A stretch of 64,000 bases of DNA from Pardosa pseudoannulata (taxonomy: Eukaryota > Arthropoda > Arachnida > Araneae > Lycosidae). The position numbers and the translations under genes are program-made. This document shows, one piece after another, positions 22,904 through 34,795 of this stretch (within the stretch, counting starts at the first letter, position 1; the number at the start of each line of letters is the position of its first letter). The DNA lies in assembly GCA_032207245.1 (NCBI GenBank), contig CM063500.1:20218024-20282023 (forward strand), read 5' to 3'. The notes under the pieces are model-generated. The model did no database searches and was not told the DNA's origin. It worked only from the letters and a program-made list of their open reading frames with translations.

Positions 22904-24244
22904 TACGTATATTATTATAATTTTCGCTCACCCGAAAGCTTAATTGTGTGCATTGTTATTCTTTGTTTTATATTACAGTGTAGAGTTTTGTACGTTTTTG
23001 GATGCATGTGCATGAAAGGAAAAGTAAAATGTATAGATAGCTTATTAAAGATAGGAAACTTTTTGATGATCTGATCTAAAATTGCTGTCCAGCATATTTT
23101 TGGATATATATCTCGGCTTAGAACTTCAAAATCTATACCCCGAATCTCATTTAATGGTGGGAAGCCGAAATTGAATTTTGTCTCTTGCCTGCGGCCTCTT
23201 CGGCCAATGCGAAAACCCAGCAAAGCTATGACGTAGTTGAAAAACATGATGAGATGAGAGCGATATCATTCAGAGGATTCCTGGAACTCGTTTTTAGTTT
23301 TTAGGCGCAGAAGAGACAGGGTGCGCCCCCGGCGTCAGCTCCACCTCTAGCTACCGACCCAATTTTATGACTGCCCCCATCTCTTACTGATGTTCTCAAA
23401 CCTCCATTGGTTGTTTGTAATAAGAGTGGTAGGTGGGTATCGGGTTTGGACTGGCACAAAATTAAGTCAGCGCTAGATCTTGTGTCATGGATTAACAAAC
23501 ATATTTTTGATCCTGAGTCCTAGATTTTAATTTTAAGAACTAATATCTAACTCTCATACCTGAAAATAGTTACACAAACTGGTGTATCTAAAAATGGAAT
23601 TAGTGGATCTTACTTGATAAAATACCAAATTGGAAATTAAGATTTTGCCTTTTCAGGTTTACGTATGCAAGCAAAGAAATTTATTAAAACTGTCGATTTT
23701 GAGATTTTTTATGAGGTATATATATACCAAGATTCCAGTGATTTGGAATTTAGGTTTAATATAGTTTTTTAAACAAAATATTCAAAGGAAATGGTGAGTA
23801 CTGACTGACGAAAAAGAGTTTAATAAATGTGAATGAGAAATTTGAATTGTCTATTATTAAATGCATGTTTTCCAAGGTATCTACACTTATTACTCAATTA
23901 TATTAAAACTCAATTACTCAATTATATTACACAAATTACTCAATTCTTGAAAGTTTTACTTATTGCGCAACTTTATAGTACCAGGATTTTCTCAAACTAT
24001 TTGAATAAAACATCTGTTGTCATACTTTCTTTTAGTGTATTATAAAACAAATAGGTACTTTATTCTTTAACTGTCATAACTGGAGCTTTATTATTAACTT
24101 ATAAATCTTGATTAAATTCCGACTTTTATTTGTAAATGTTGTTGATCGGTAAAAAAAGTAACTAAATTCAACTTTGCAATTACTATGTGTTTATTCAATA
24201 TTGACTCATAAAACTGTGTATTTTAAGATATATTTATTGCAGAT
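22904..24244. other. Intergenic sequence with a possible hAT end
   Basis: cagggtgcgcccccggcgtc at 23317-23336 resembles a CAGGG-type transposon end and sits in a GC-rich patch to about 23370. No partner end was found. The rest is AT-rich without recognised features. Confidence 0.4.
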
Positions 24245-24820
24245 CTTCGAACTGGAATTGAACCGAAAGCCGAAATTGAACTGAAAAAAATATCAGTTTC
24301 TTTCGGTTCGATATATATATATTCAGTCATTTTGTTACTGTCCAACTTATATTTTCTAATTTAACGATAATTCTATAATTATCGTCATTACATGTACATT
24401 TGCTTCTCGATTTCCTCTTTTGTTGTTCACTAGTACTTTTTTGTTTCAGTTTCGCTTGAAACTATTTGCAAAAAGCAGATTTAATTCAGTTGTCAAATGC
24501 GATTTTAATATCGGATAATAATGCCAATGCTCGCCGTTCTCTGCTCACCTCTCGTATCGTACATGCTGGTTAATTGTATCAATTCACATAGTGTACTAAT
24601 TAAAAGAAAGAATTAAATTATCTAAATTTTGATATAATTACATATTTTGTTTGATAGAATTATATTTTTAGTACAAATAAGAATATACATAAAATAAAAT
24701 TATTCATTCGGAACTGAACCGTAAATTGTTATTTTGGTGGAACAAAAACCGAAACTGAACCGATATATTTTTTATTCGAACCGGAACGAAAACCGCAATG
24801 AAAAAAAATACTGTTCGAAG
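24245..24820. mobile_element. Candidate MITE with CTTCGAAC ends and gaaccgaa repeats
   Basis: The termini CTTCGAAC (24245-24252) and GTTCGAAG (24813-24820) are exact inverted 8-mers. Just inside both lie runs of gaaccgaaa/gaactgaa/ttcggttcg text (24250-24312 and 24708-24800). There is no coding capacity and no clean target duplication (cagat occurs near both sides but offset), so the class is unassigned. Confidence 0.5.
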
Positions 24821-24837
24821 TCCAGATTTATTGTATC

Positions 24838-25095
24838 TTATATATTTAGTGATGTATCATTTTTATTTATAAAAAAGTGTCACTTTAAATAGAAGAAAAT
24901 ATTAAATTCTATGTACATACTTTGTAGTAATATCCAATCTATATACTCCTTAAATTATAAGTTTTCATAACATGTATTTATTGTTGGTTATATACTTAGT
25001 GATATATCATTTTCTCCCAAAAAGAGTCTTTTTTAAATTAGGAGAAAATGTGACAATGTCTAATCTATATACTCGTTGGTTTAGAAGTTGATAGC
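24838..25095. repeat. Diverged tandem duplication related to 6680-6962
   Basis: Two blocks, 24838-24955 and about 24985-25078, each run from tatat(t/c)ttagtgat(g/a)tatcattt to tc(c/t)aatctatatactc(c/g)tt, spaced about 145 bp. The second ends gaagttgatagcc, like gaagttgacacc at 6974. This indicates a dispersed family of unknown class. Confidence 0.5.
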
Positions 25096-25755
25096 CATGT
25101 TTCCTACATTTGCTGTCAGACAGTTCGATAACGCTTGTAAAAGAATGCGACAAATAATGCTTATTTGCAGATAGAACAGTCAGCGAAAAGTAAACAGGAA
25201 AGGAATTTTTTCTGTATAAGGAAAAATTATGTAAGTCGTTGATATTAAGCGGAACGGATGTGCTGTGATTATTAAGGAATCGATATTTTTATATAGTATC
25301 GGTTTATGTCTATTTAGTATCAGGCAGTACTATTGCATCAAATAAACTTAATCTGGAAAATCATTGCTAATAAATAGATATAATTTTGGTATCTATCTAT
25401 TCCACCCTCTATGTATATATGTGTGTGTATGTGTATGGAGAGTTGGGTTTAAGTAAATTCAGGTGGTTATATCTAATTAACTCAAGGCACAACTTCTTGA
25501 CAGCACATGTATTTTGACGGAACATTACATTTATAGATTACATAGAACATCTAACATAGATTATAAATAAAGTCCTTGTAAAGTCTTACAGAGCAGTTCG
25601 TCGTCGTTCTTACTATCTGCCACAGAAACGTCGTTGTGGTGTGTATCCAGGTAGCGGATGATGGTGACAGAAGCGTCACATTCACTGGGTGCTGCAGGTT
25701 GTTACTATATATACATACAGTGGACTCCGCTTAATGTGATCGCGGTTACTGTTAT

Positions 25756-26694
25756 CAAGGTTCGTACGGTGCTTAAAAGTGCTTAAAAACTGCTTAATTT
25801 CGAAACGCGTTTTTAAGGCCTTAAAAATGTGCTTAAAGAGTGAAGGAAAGAAAATGTTTTTCGTTGTATAAGACAAAGAAATTCCTTACACTATCTTGAT
25901 ACTGGCATCACGTCTATAGAAGATTATAAATTAATTCAGTATTAAAATAGTAAGCAATAACTAGTTTTGCCTTTGTCTACATTTTTGGTCATTCGAATAG
26001 GCGATCCATCAGTTGTTTGGTTTTAGTCAATTAAGATCATTAAAGATATTATTTTTATAAATCATATATGTAAATCTTATATAATATGTAATCTTATTAA
26101 ATCTTATACAAGTTATAATTTTCTGAGATCTAACATTAAAGAGTAGAAAACGTTTTTATAGGTTTTCTAAGAACCTTTCTCCTAAGGTTTCTTCTAAAGT
26201 TAAGTCCAACAAACAATATGGTTCCTAAAAGTTTAATATAATAAAGTTCAAATATATTGGTGAATTTATTTATTTTTTTTTAATTAGGCAAATTGAAGAA
26301 GCATCTGATTTGAATCTGTTTTAAATTTTTTTTTACTAGGAAAACTTAAGTACTTGTTTATATTGATAAAAAGTTATTTAGATACTTTCATATTTCATAT
26401 TTAGATACTTGTTTTTGTATTAAGTAAGTCAGAACATTCATTTTTAATAGTTATTCAACTACCTCTTTTCTTCCTCTTTTCATTTTTCTCCATTTTCCCT
26501 CTTTTTCCCCAAAATTTTGACTTCTGTGTCTGTGAAATACAATGATTTCCAACTTATACACACTCTCTTTTGTTCATGTTTTTGTTGAATCTAATGTAAT
26601 AACCATTATTTTATCTGACATGTTTCTGATAAGAGGTGCTTAAAAAGTTTGAATGGTGCTTAATTTTTTCCATTAAAAAAGTGTACGAACCATG
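25756..26694. mobile_element. Unclassified DNA transposon nested in the Tigger-like element
   Basis: The left end CAAGGTTCGTAC and the right end, read in reverse, CATGGTTCGTAC form an inverted repeat (11 of 12). The immediate flanks are both GTTAT, a possible 5-bp target duplication. Several gtgcttaa repeats lie just inside both ends (25768-25850 and 26636-26665). There is no coding frame. Removing it rejoins cggttactgttat and taatcgcttattg of the host element. The superfamily is not clear to me. Confidence 0.75.
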
Positions 26695-27091
26695 GTTATT
26701 AATCGCTTATTGTTATCGAAATCACTTGGTCCCGATTTTCTCTATTCATTTGTATGTTAAAATTATCACTTTATGGGATCGTTACATCGGTTAATGGGAT
26801 CAGTTTTCGAACCTCGTTTTTAACTGGCAAAGAAATATTCACAATATATTCAGTAGGAACCCATTCTTTTCTTTTCCATCGCTGTTGTTTGAATCTTCCG
26901 GAATTATCCTCTCCAACCTAGAGAAATGGGGAATGAACAAAGTAGTGGGAGATTACACGTTCCTGGAATTTTACAGAAATACGCACACCCTGCTGGTGGT
27001 CAGATAAGCAGAAGGCATTATTATTGGAACTGAGAAGGAGCGGAGCGTATGCACATTTTATGCCTTGCTCGCTTGCATTCAGCTTGTCGAT

Positions 27092-27211
27092 ATGGAAGCC
27101 AGAAAGCGAAATGATTTAACGTTAAAACAAAAGATCGAAATTTTAAATCGTCGTGACAGGTTGATTATGATTACGAACAATTTATCAATGAGCTTCTTAG
27201 AAAAATTGTAG
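27092..27211 (+). pseudogene. Tigger/pogo transposase N-terminal remnant
   Basis: A 39-codon frame starting MEARKRNDLTLKQKIEIL and stopping at 27209-27211. KR--LTL--KIEIL is the start of the first helix-turn-helix (CENP-B/Psq-like) DNA-binding domain in pogo/Tigger transposases, which are normally about 400-600 residues. It lies inside the inverted repeats of a Tigger-like element in the expected place downstream of a short leader. Everything after the first helix is missing, so it cannot encode an active enzyme. A chance match to such a short motif is possible, but the context makes it unlikely. Confidence 0.65.
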
Positions 27212-27956
27212 ACAGTCAACAATTGATCAATTTTTTAAATTATGTATACAATTCTTATGTTTTAAAGGATAATATACAGTATATAAATATAAGGTGTGTT
27301 TTTTCATTTTGTTTTGAAATTTAGTACGTGTGAATTAAAGGGTGAGGGGTAAATTTATCTAATTTTACAAATTGTTTATTCTTATCAAAACCATGGTTTC
27401 CCAAACTGATCACATTAAGCGGAGTCCATTGTATATATGTGTATGTGTAATATATCAAGAATTATTGCCCCTCAAGTTCTTAAATATTTAACTTTCTCAG
27501 TCACACAAATGAAATCATCGATATGAATCGTTGAGAACACTTCTCAAAACTAAAGAAGGAATTTATAATTCTTACGTGTGGCCTTTGTACACTTTTGTAC
27601 TCCAAATGTCGATTTTTCCTGGGAAGTTTTAGGATAATTGCTATCGATATGCTGTTGTATGCACTATTTTCCTCCACGTTTGTTTTTACGTTGCACAACA
27701 AAATCGCCGTTTCAAGCTCTCTCTCTGATGGGAAATCAATCACTTGGTTATCCATTCCTCAAGATGTTCATTTTCACAATCATTCGATTCTCCGAGTTTA
27801 AGATGAAAATAAAGGATTTTTGCTAGGTATTTTCTTGTTAAGAACAGGCAAGTGCTCCAGTAAGTTACCTTTCACGACATGACTGCGGTAAAATTACTGG
27901 CAACTAAAAAATATGGGATATTTTCGAGTGGGATTGGTGAAGAACAAGTTTTACCG

Positions 27957-28016
<60 letters not shown>
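27957..28016. repeat. (TA)n microsatellite
   Basis: About 58 bp of TA followed by a gtgtgtgtg tail to 28028. Confidence 0.97.
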
Positions 28017-28018
<2 letters not shown>

Positions 28019-28029
28019 GTGTGTGTGTC

Positions 28030-31000
28030 GATCATTACGAAGAGTTTTTGAAGCCTGCATTATACGGTTCGACAACGTTTCTTATAGGGACATTGAATTT
28101 TGGTCTGGCATTTTTTGATGCCGCTAAATCATCACTGTCGGTAGTAAACCCAATTCTAACCATCCTATCACATTATGCGGCAATATAACGGATATTAACA
28201 TTGCGATAATTGAGGATAGTAAATGAGTTTTATATATTACCGCGTGCAAAGTATATGAGAATTCCTATTTTAACAAACAGTAATGTGTCTAATGATAAAA
28301 TTCCTCACAATGTGTTAATCTTAAGGATCTTTATCATTGAAATATAAATAAATTGGAGGGGAAAATTCGTATTTATAAACGTGTTATAAGAATTTTCGTT
28401 GCTTCAATGTAGATATAATCGTGTCAAACCAATTGCTTAAATGAAAGTTTAGTTGATCGTAATGAACGCCAAAATTAGATATCTTTATTCTGAAAAAGCT
28501 ATGATATCTTGCGGTTTATCACTACCATTATTGTAATCAATGTTAGGATTAAAAAACACATAAGTACCGGTTAACATGCCGGCGACGCGTACACATCAAA
28601 GAACAAATTTACATATTACAAATGCAGTCAATGATCTGTTTTTGGAATAATACATGTTGCCATCGTGTGACAATGAAATTAAAGTCCGTCAATCTGAAAA
28701 ATATTCGCAGATGACGTCACCTGGCACATTGGTGGAAAAATTTTTGAAAAAAAGAAAATATCGTTGTTTCACCGTGCCATATGATCGAATTTTAAACTTT
28801 AATTCCGAAATGGGAAGTACAAAATATAAGTATTTAAATAATTCCAACAGTTATACTATTAGTTTCATTTTACGAAAATATCATAGAAATGTGATTATAT
28901 TATACAAAAAGGGGTACTTTTCCGTTAGCTGATTGCAAGGATATATTACTAAATTTTTCTAACAATAGCACTTTTATGCGTCATAACTAATCTGAAATTA
29001 AATAGAATAGCCTGCAAAAATATTGGGGTCGACAAAAAGTGACGTCACTAATTTTGGGTAAATCCAGACTGAAAGGTGAGGACGATTGTATATTACACAC
29101 AAACGCTTTAAACAGTAACAGTCAATTAAGTTGGTAAGGTGATACTTACGTACCAATAACTGTACTTGGCAACTTTATCCGTGTAAACAAGAAGTGAACC
29201 ATTTTACTATTTATTTTATTACCATTTTACCATTTCAATTGAATTGCGAGACTACATAATGAAACAAGATTCGCGTAATTAAGAACTAGTAGTACTTAAT
29301 CATTTATTAATGATCTTAGACGATTAGTTTTGTGCAATAACTATGTTTAACTTTAATGATTTGGCAATTTTGTTTATTATGGTGATCAGCAACCAAATGT
29401 TTAAGTTCTTTTGCACTTAAGGCACATTGATATGAGGAAGATTAGACCGGTATCTGACCTCCACGGTTTTACGTTTCTTTGTTTCGAATGTTGTGCTGTC
29501 ACGTGCGGCACTGGCCTAGTGGGCCGGCAGCCAGCGCCTATTCTTGGCGTGACGCTAACCTCGAACTTGGTGCGTTTTCTCTCACCTTTTTTTTTAAATA
29601 AAAAAAGAATTCTCCCCCTCTTTTTTTGATAAAGGAAGTGAGCCCAGTATCATAGCTTGTTGGCGCAGATATAGATAGGTCGCTGACCTGGCGTCTAGTT
29701 TTCCCTGTCGGACTTCTGTGTTTTTAGTTTCTCTTCCTGCTTTTCAGGAACACACGTGTCTCCGTAAGAACAATTGAGTCAGTATAAAAGTTCCGATGCC
29801 GGTTCCAAATAAGTTTATGCTACTAGGAATTCGCTTCAAAACATGTTTTCGTTTTTTTAGAGTACGCACTGCGCACAGGGGGTGTGTTTTCATGGGGTGA
29901 GAAATGTTTACCTCATCCCAGAACCTAGCCGTGTAATACATAAGTTCACTGCATATAGGAACGCATTATAGCTTCAGAAATCTTACACCTGATAATGCTA
30001 ACGAGTTTAATATTAGAAAAATTTAGAGAGAGTTTATTGAATTTCTAGAACTAGTTTACCGAACCAAGCTTCATTTTTTAGCAGAGCAAGACGTTATCTT
30101 GTACGTGTCATGTTAATTTCATTTGTGTCGACATTTATCTTAAATATTTGAAAATGAGTTGTTTGGTAATGTGGGCAATTATTTATTTTCTTTCAATTTT
30201 AAAGTATTGTAAGTGCCTATTGTTGTATTTCAGATAAGGAAATATTACTCTGACATTGATTTAATTTTATCACAAAATTTTGAACATGCTGTGCACGAAA
30301 AGTAATGTCTATCAGAGTGTCGATCAGGACAAAGTTGGCCCCAGGGCCTGGTGTTTATTCATTGCCCGCCCCCCAACTTGAAGTATAACGTTCCTTCAAT
30401 TTGTACAAATTATATTAACTATCTTTACACAATACAAAATGTATAAATACCAGAAAAGTATAAATTTAACAGTTGATTTTTGTATTTCCCTATAAAAATA
30501 ACAATTATTTGTTTTTATATAAATTTCTTAGCAAAGTTTCATGAAATATTGCTTAAATAATGAACAAGATTTTAAATTGTATTTAATAATTTAAGTTTGA
30601 AAATTATACATAGAATTTCAGGATCCCAAAAAGCCTGCTTAGAGGCGGCGTTTATTGCTCATAGTATTCGTTAATTGCTCATAGTATTCGTTAATTGCAT
30701 AATTTTGTATTGTTGATTTAATATGTACTTTTTGATGTGCTTTGTATACATTCCGCAAGGAGAAGAATCAATGGGATGCACAAAAATTGCGAAAGCAAAA
30801 TATAGAAGAAATCAGCGGAATACGTTTCATCTATTTTTCTATATTTTGAGGGGAGGGGGTTAAATTTACCGAATAAAAGTATGGAATTTTTAAACTCGTT
30901 TGTCCACAATATCGAAATGCCCGTGTTTAATCGTCAACCCATTTCAAACAATGGTTAATTTAATTTTTGCCTTGCCAGCATTCCGCATTTTAAAGAACAT

Positions 31001-32394
31001 TTAGCAATGATTAAGTACACTCAGTTTGTAATAATACTGAAAATATCCTTATAGATCTCAGTCAGATCGTCATATCAGTTTAAAAAAGAATTTTAAAAAT
31101 TCTTCGTCGAACGGAGTTGAATATTCGAGTATACGAAAAAAGAAAATGTTAATGTAGAGCCACAACTCATTACACGTGGAGAGTTTTAATATTACCACGT
31201 TCCCGAATTGATTCTTTAGGGAGTGAGGGTTGCTCTTTCTATGGTGCAAGAGATTTCACTTCACAGTTAGTAACGTAATGGCAGTGCAATCTGAATACTT
31301 TTCCTTTACGTGAATAATGAGTAATTTGACATAACGTTTCAGATTGCATCTTCAATTGCAATAGTACTACTACGTAATCTCTTCTGTTGCGACTACTTTT
31401 TCACGCTTTTTTTTTCTCTCAAAGGAGTTAAAATATCAGTGATATTTCCGTATATTCTCATTAAAAATTTAAGAAATGTTTCTGCAGTACACTACTATAG
31501 TATCTGAACATTTTGGAACTTTTCCCTTGACAAAGGAATTTTATTACAATTATCTTAACGCCATATAGAGATCAAATGCGCAAAAAACAAAGGGGTAAAA
31601 CAAAAAAAAAATGAAGTCAAATGTAGAAATCAAGAAGTTAACTATTTTCTCTTGCTCGTGCTTCACTCTGCGAGCTTCCTATTCACTGAGGCGGTTGCTG
31701 TTACACGACTCTTTGGTATAACGTACTCTAAACATCTACTCAAAGTCGTTGATGTTTTCCTTATCTGACAGACCATGAGATTTTATTTCAGGCTCAAATG
31801 GAACTTGTAGCTTCACTTGCTAATTTTTATATTATTAAGTAGTTCAACATTAGAATCATTTTCATTCATATACGGAATTACATTTTTACGTTTATGTTTG
31901 AATCTTTCATGTCAGATTTCGAACTAGCTCTCCTACTATCACCTAATGAATAATGTAAGTTAAAACATAAACTATAGATCCTAGTCAAAATATACAATCA
32001 GAATTCTTACTGATCTGATGAAATCCAAGATTTCTTTTTTAATTACAAATCATATCGGAAAGTTTGATTTTTCTCAGGAAATATTACTTTAGTTTGGTTT
32101 TTCCAGGATGTGTGCTGCTACCAACCAGTGAGTCAATATTACTTTATAACGCTTTTTTAACGTGACGATAGTCTCGTCACATTCTATTGCCTCTATATTA
32201 ATCAGGTTTTGTATGATTCACGCTTCTGGATGTTCTCAAATATCTCAATTAGCTGATAGCAGCTTTTTCAATACAATTAAAGGGGTGAGAATTGTACTGC
32301 AAAACGTGCATGTGAGGTCAAGTTTCGACTTAAATTGGGTTTATTTATATTTGCAACTCACCGATAATGTTAAATAAGGTCACAAACAAGAGCG
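28030..32394. other. Intergenic sequence, mostly unassigned
   Basis: No gene was recognised. Notable patches: a GC-richer stretch 29490-29720; a TATAAAAG box-like octamer at 29783-29790 with no recognisable gene after it; a ggccccagggcctgg end-like sequence at 30332-30346 that resembles the CAGGGCC termini of the MITE at 38446, without a partner; and cgttaattgctcatagtatt duplicated at 30650-30690. Confidence 0.45.
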
Positions 32395-32951
32395 TAGTCA
32401 TTCTTCAATCGTTACACTTAATTTCTGGTCACCAGTTAGTGTGGACAGAGATGGGAGCTCGTTACGCACCACAGAATGTTCATGAACGTTATCCCTTTGG
32501 TCAAGGCGTGGTGGCGGGAGAAGGCATTTATGCACAATGGTAGAAACTGTTTTACGTCTTTGAGCTAGATACCGTTACATCAGTGGTATTGCAGAGATGT
32601 TATTTTCGGTCATACTGAACTTTTTAGAGATAGTTAGATCCGTATTTTGTTTTTGGATGAAATGCGTGCCCATACAAGACCACATCCTTTAAAAATCGAA
32701 CACACTAGAAAGGGAAGATACAGAACGTGTGGAGCTGCTCATTTTCCAGACTTAAATCGTATAAAACATGCCTCGTACGCTCTTGGCAGACTTATTGCCC
32801 AAAGAATTCCTTCCCTTCGAACCATGCAAGAAGTGAAAGCCTTCCGAGAAAAGTAGGAGAATATATTCTCCAAGGCCTCCTCAATAGTTCAGTAGACAAT
32901 TACAGATTCAAAATGTGCACTAGGGTCCGAAGTAGCTGTATTCCTTATTGA
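32395..32951 (+). pseudogene. Tc1-like transposase pseudogene, C-terminal half
   Basis: The + strand reads VWTEMGARYAPQNVHERYPF from 32439, matching the VWR--G--Y-P--V-ER--yG segment of Tc1 transposases. After stop codons and frame changes come RAHTRPH (DNARPH in active enzymes), PDLNRIKHASYALGRLIAQR (SPDLNPIEHVWDxLGRxI), the P-LRTMQEVKAFREK helix and, after a frameshift near 32850, a terminus ending SSCIPY (GGHTPY). In the DDE catalytic set, the second Asp is replaced around FLDEM-RAH and the final acidic residue is Lys in NRIKH. With in-frame stops at about 32540-32620 the copy is dead. No inverted repeats were identified. Confidence 0.85.
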
Positions 32952-34259
32952 GAAATGATATTTTTTTCCATCAGGAAAGAGCTATTTTTAGGGGGATCGC
33001 GAAATATTTAGAAGGAATAATTTAAAGTATATTTTTTTTTTTTTGGGGGGGGGGGAAGAACGATCCTGTACTTCCATGTGGTGTGAAATCTGTACCATTT
33101 TGTAATATAAATGCAACATTCTATTTTATATGTACATAGTTTCATTTATTCAATCGTGCCTGTTGTTATTTATTTTTTTTAAATGTCTGTTCTTTACCAA
33201 TTGTCCAGCCGTTTACTTTCTCAATGCTGTTGATTAGAAGGGATTTTCAGACATGAAGAAAGACAGAACATCAGAAATCCACTTGTAAGTCTTCGTCAAA
33301 GGTTTTCGCCACAAAGATTCGAAAATACAACCTTAGTAGTGAGGAGATCTTACACGAACGAGTAATTAGTGAAGAGAATACGACGATAGTTACTTGGTCC
33401 TTTAATTCTTAATGTTGACTCATTATGTGTATAAATAAACCGAGTGTTCTAAAACCTTGTTTAAAAGTAGAAATAGGTACTGTTGAATTTAAGTTTGTTT
33501 TATCGTAGAGCTAAACGATAATTAACTTCCCTATATTATAGTTCAGCTCTAACCTACCAATATTTTTACCTGAAAAGAATTGCTTATCCAGGATATCAGT
33601 AGTTAATAGTATTTTAAAACAGGCATCGCTATTATACTTAAATGATTTTAATTTATGTATATTTTCATTTTAAAATATTGTGCTGTCTGTTATTAATAAT
33701 TTTGGTAATCAGATTAGGTGAACACTTACAATTTGTAAATTTTATGTTCTATATAAAGTCTGAGTAGTAAGTTCTACACTGACTAATACAGGCCAAATAT
33801 AAAAGGTCTAAGTTTACGTGTGCCGGGAAAAAAAAAATTATTGTAGGTTTTTTTTTTTTTTGTTTTTTTTTTTATTTGACCGGGGGGGGGGAGATACATA
33901 TTATACAAAAGAAAGAAATAAAATGTCAGAATAAAAAAATATAACAAATTAATGTTTTCTTTCTGCAATTTGTAATCTTTTTTTTCTGTCACTGTCGTTC
34001 TTCAATATAAATCTTGTCCACTGTTACTGACGTAAGATGAACGGGAGTTATTCTGGATTTCCATTCATAAGTGTCATAAACTGCTCGCAGCGACAAGTAC
34101 TTCCAAACTTGACAAATATACCGTAGATGAATTTTCGAGTGTTTTAAGATCTAGCTGTAAAGGTATTTGCAACATTCAAGCATCTCAGCTTAACAGAATT
34201 TTTCTTTCAAATCTTAATTGTAGTGAATATTGATTAGCTCTGTTTACTAACTAGTGATT

Positions 34260-34260
<1 letters not shown>
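32952..34260. other. Intergenic sequence with long homopolymer runs
   Basis: A T13-G11 junction at about 33030-33055 and a T-rich block followed by a G10 run at 33848-33892. Such runs may be real or assembly/consensus artefacts. No gene was recognised. Confidence 0.5.

Positions 34261-34300
<40 letters not shown>
34261..34300. repeat. (TA)n microsatellite
   Basis: About 38 bp of uninterrupted TA. Confidence 0.95.
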
Positions 34301-34303
<3 letters not shown>

Positions 34304-34319
34304 TTATAATTCTAAAGAT

Positions 34320-34589
34320 TTAAAAATCTGCAAATTTTGTTTCAAATTCATATCTGATGCTTAGTTTTTCCGCATACATGGATTTCTTTATTATCGCCTC
34401 GGCAGCGTCGTGAATCCCGTAAAGTTTCTCAAAGTGTGTTCCGCAGAACCCTGGAGTTCTGCAACGGCCCTCCAGTGGCCCTTTAGAAATTAACCACTTG
34501 CCTGTGATGTTCAAACTCTGATTAGTCAAGAAAATGCGCCAATTTTGGAATGTCCAACCTGAGTTCGGGCAAGAGAAATAACGGGGTTT
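34320..34589 (-). other. Unidentified open stretch upstream of a SINE
   Basis: On the minus strand about 90 codons are open, from ELKPRYF through GRCRTPGFCG to the stop at 34320, with base composition closer to coding than the flanks. The frame continues artificially into the adjacent SINE, so the apparent start is not real. I recognise no domain. It could be an old exon fragment, a transposon remnant or chance. Confidence 0.3.
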
Positions 34590-34603
34590 TAATTCCATGA
34601 AGC

Positions 34604-34781
34604 GCCGAAAGATGGCCGATTGCTTAGGGTGCTGGCCTTCGGGACCGGAGTTTGTGGGTTCGAATCCCATTGTGGCATGGATGTTCGTAGCCGTTCGGAA
34701 TCGGCTTTAAGCTGTAGATCTCGGTCTCATTAGCCCTCGTGTTGCAAAAAGTAGACCGTAGCACTCCAAACTAAACTAAAC
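34604..34781 (+). mobile_element. tRNA-derived SINE with 14-bp target duplication (one mismatch)
   Basis: Full-length copy with head gccgaaagatggccgattgc, B-box ggttcgaatcc, body gatctcggtctcattagccc and tail ctccaaactaaactaaac. It is flanked by taattccatgaagc (34590-34603) and taattccgtgaagc (34782-34795). Confidence 0.92.
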
Positions 34782-34795
34782 TAATTCCGTGAAGC

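Larger units (their letters stand above)
25718..27431 (+). mobile_element. Tigger/pogo-like DNA transposon remnant, TA target, with a nested element
   Basis: The termini match at 23 of 24 positions as inverted repeats. The left starts CAGTGGACTCCGCTTAATG; the right, read in reverse, starts CAATGGACTCCGCTTAATG. Both are flanked by TA (25716-25717 and 27432-27433). TA duplication and CAGTNGA-type ends are typical of Tc1/mariner-superfamily pogo/Tigger elements. A short open frame inside (27092-27211) resembles the N-terminal helix-turn-helix of these transposases. A second transposon occupies 25756-26694; without it the remnant is about 775 bp, so most of the transposase gene has been deleted. 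Confidence 0.85.

Noticed and set aside
28708..29050. tgacgtcac palindromes at 28708 and 29038 as ends of an inverted-repeat element
   Set aside because: Only the self-palindromic core matches. The sequence outside it does not form an inverted pair and no target duplication is visible.
29783..29790. TATAAAAG as a core promoter
   Set aside because: A TATA-like octamer is expected by chance in AT-rich DNA. No recognisable transcript start or coding sequence follows it.
34320..34670. 116-codon minus-strand frame as a host gene
   Set aside because: Its start and first residues are encoded by the adjacent SINE. The remaining 90 codons have no recognisable domain or splice context, so it is kept only as an unidentified open stretch.
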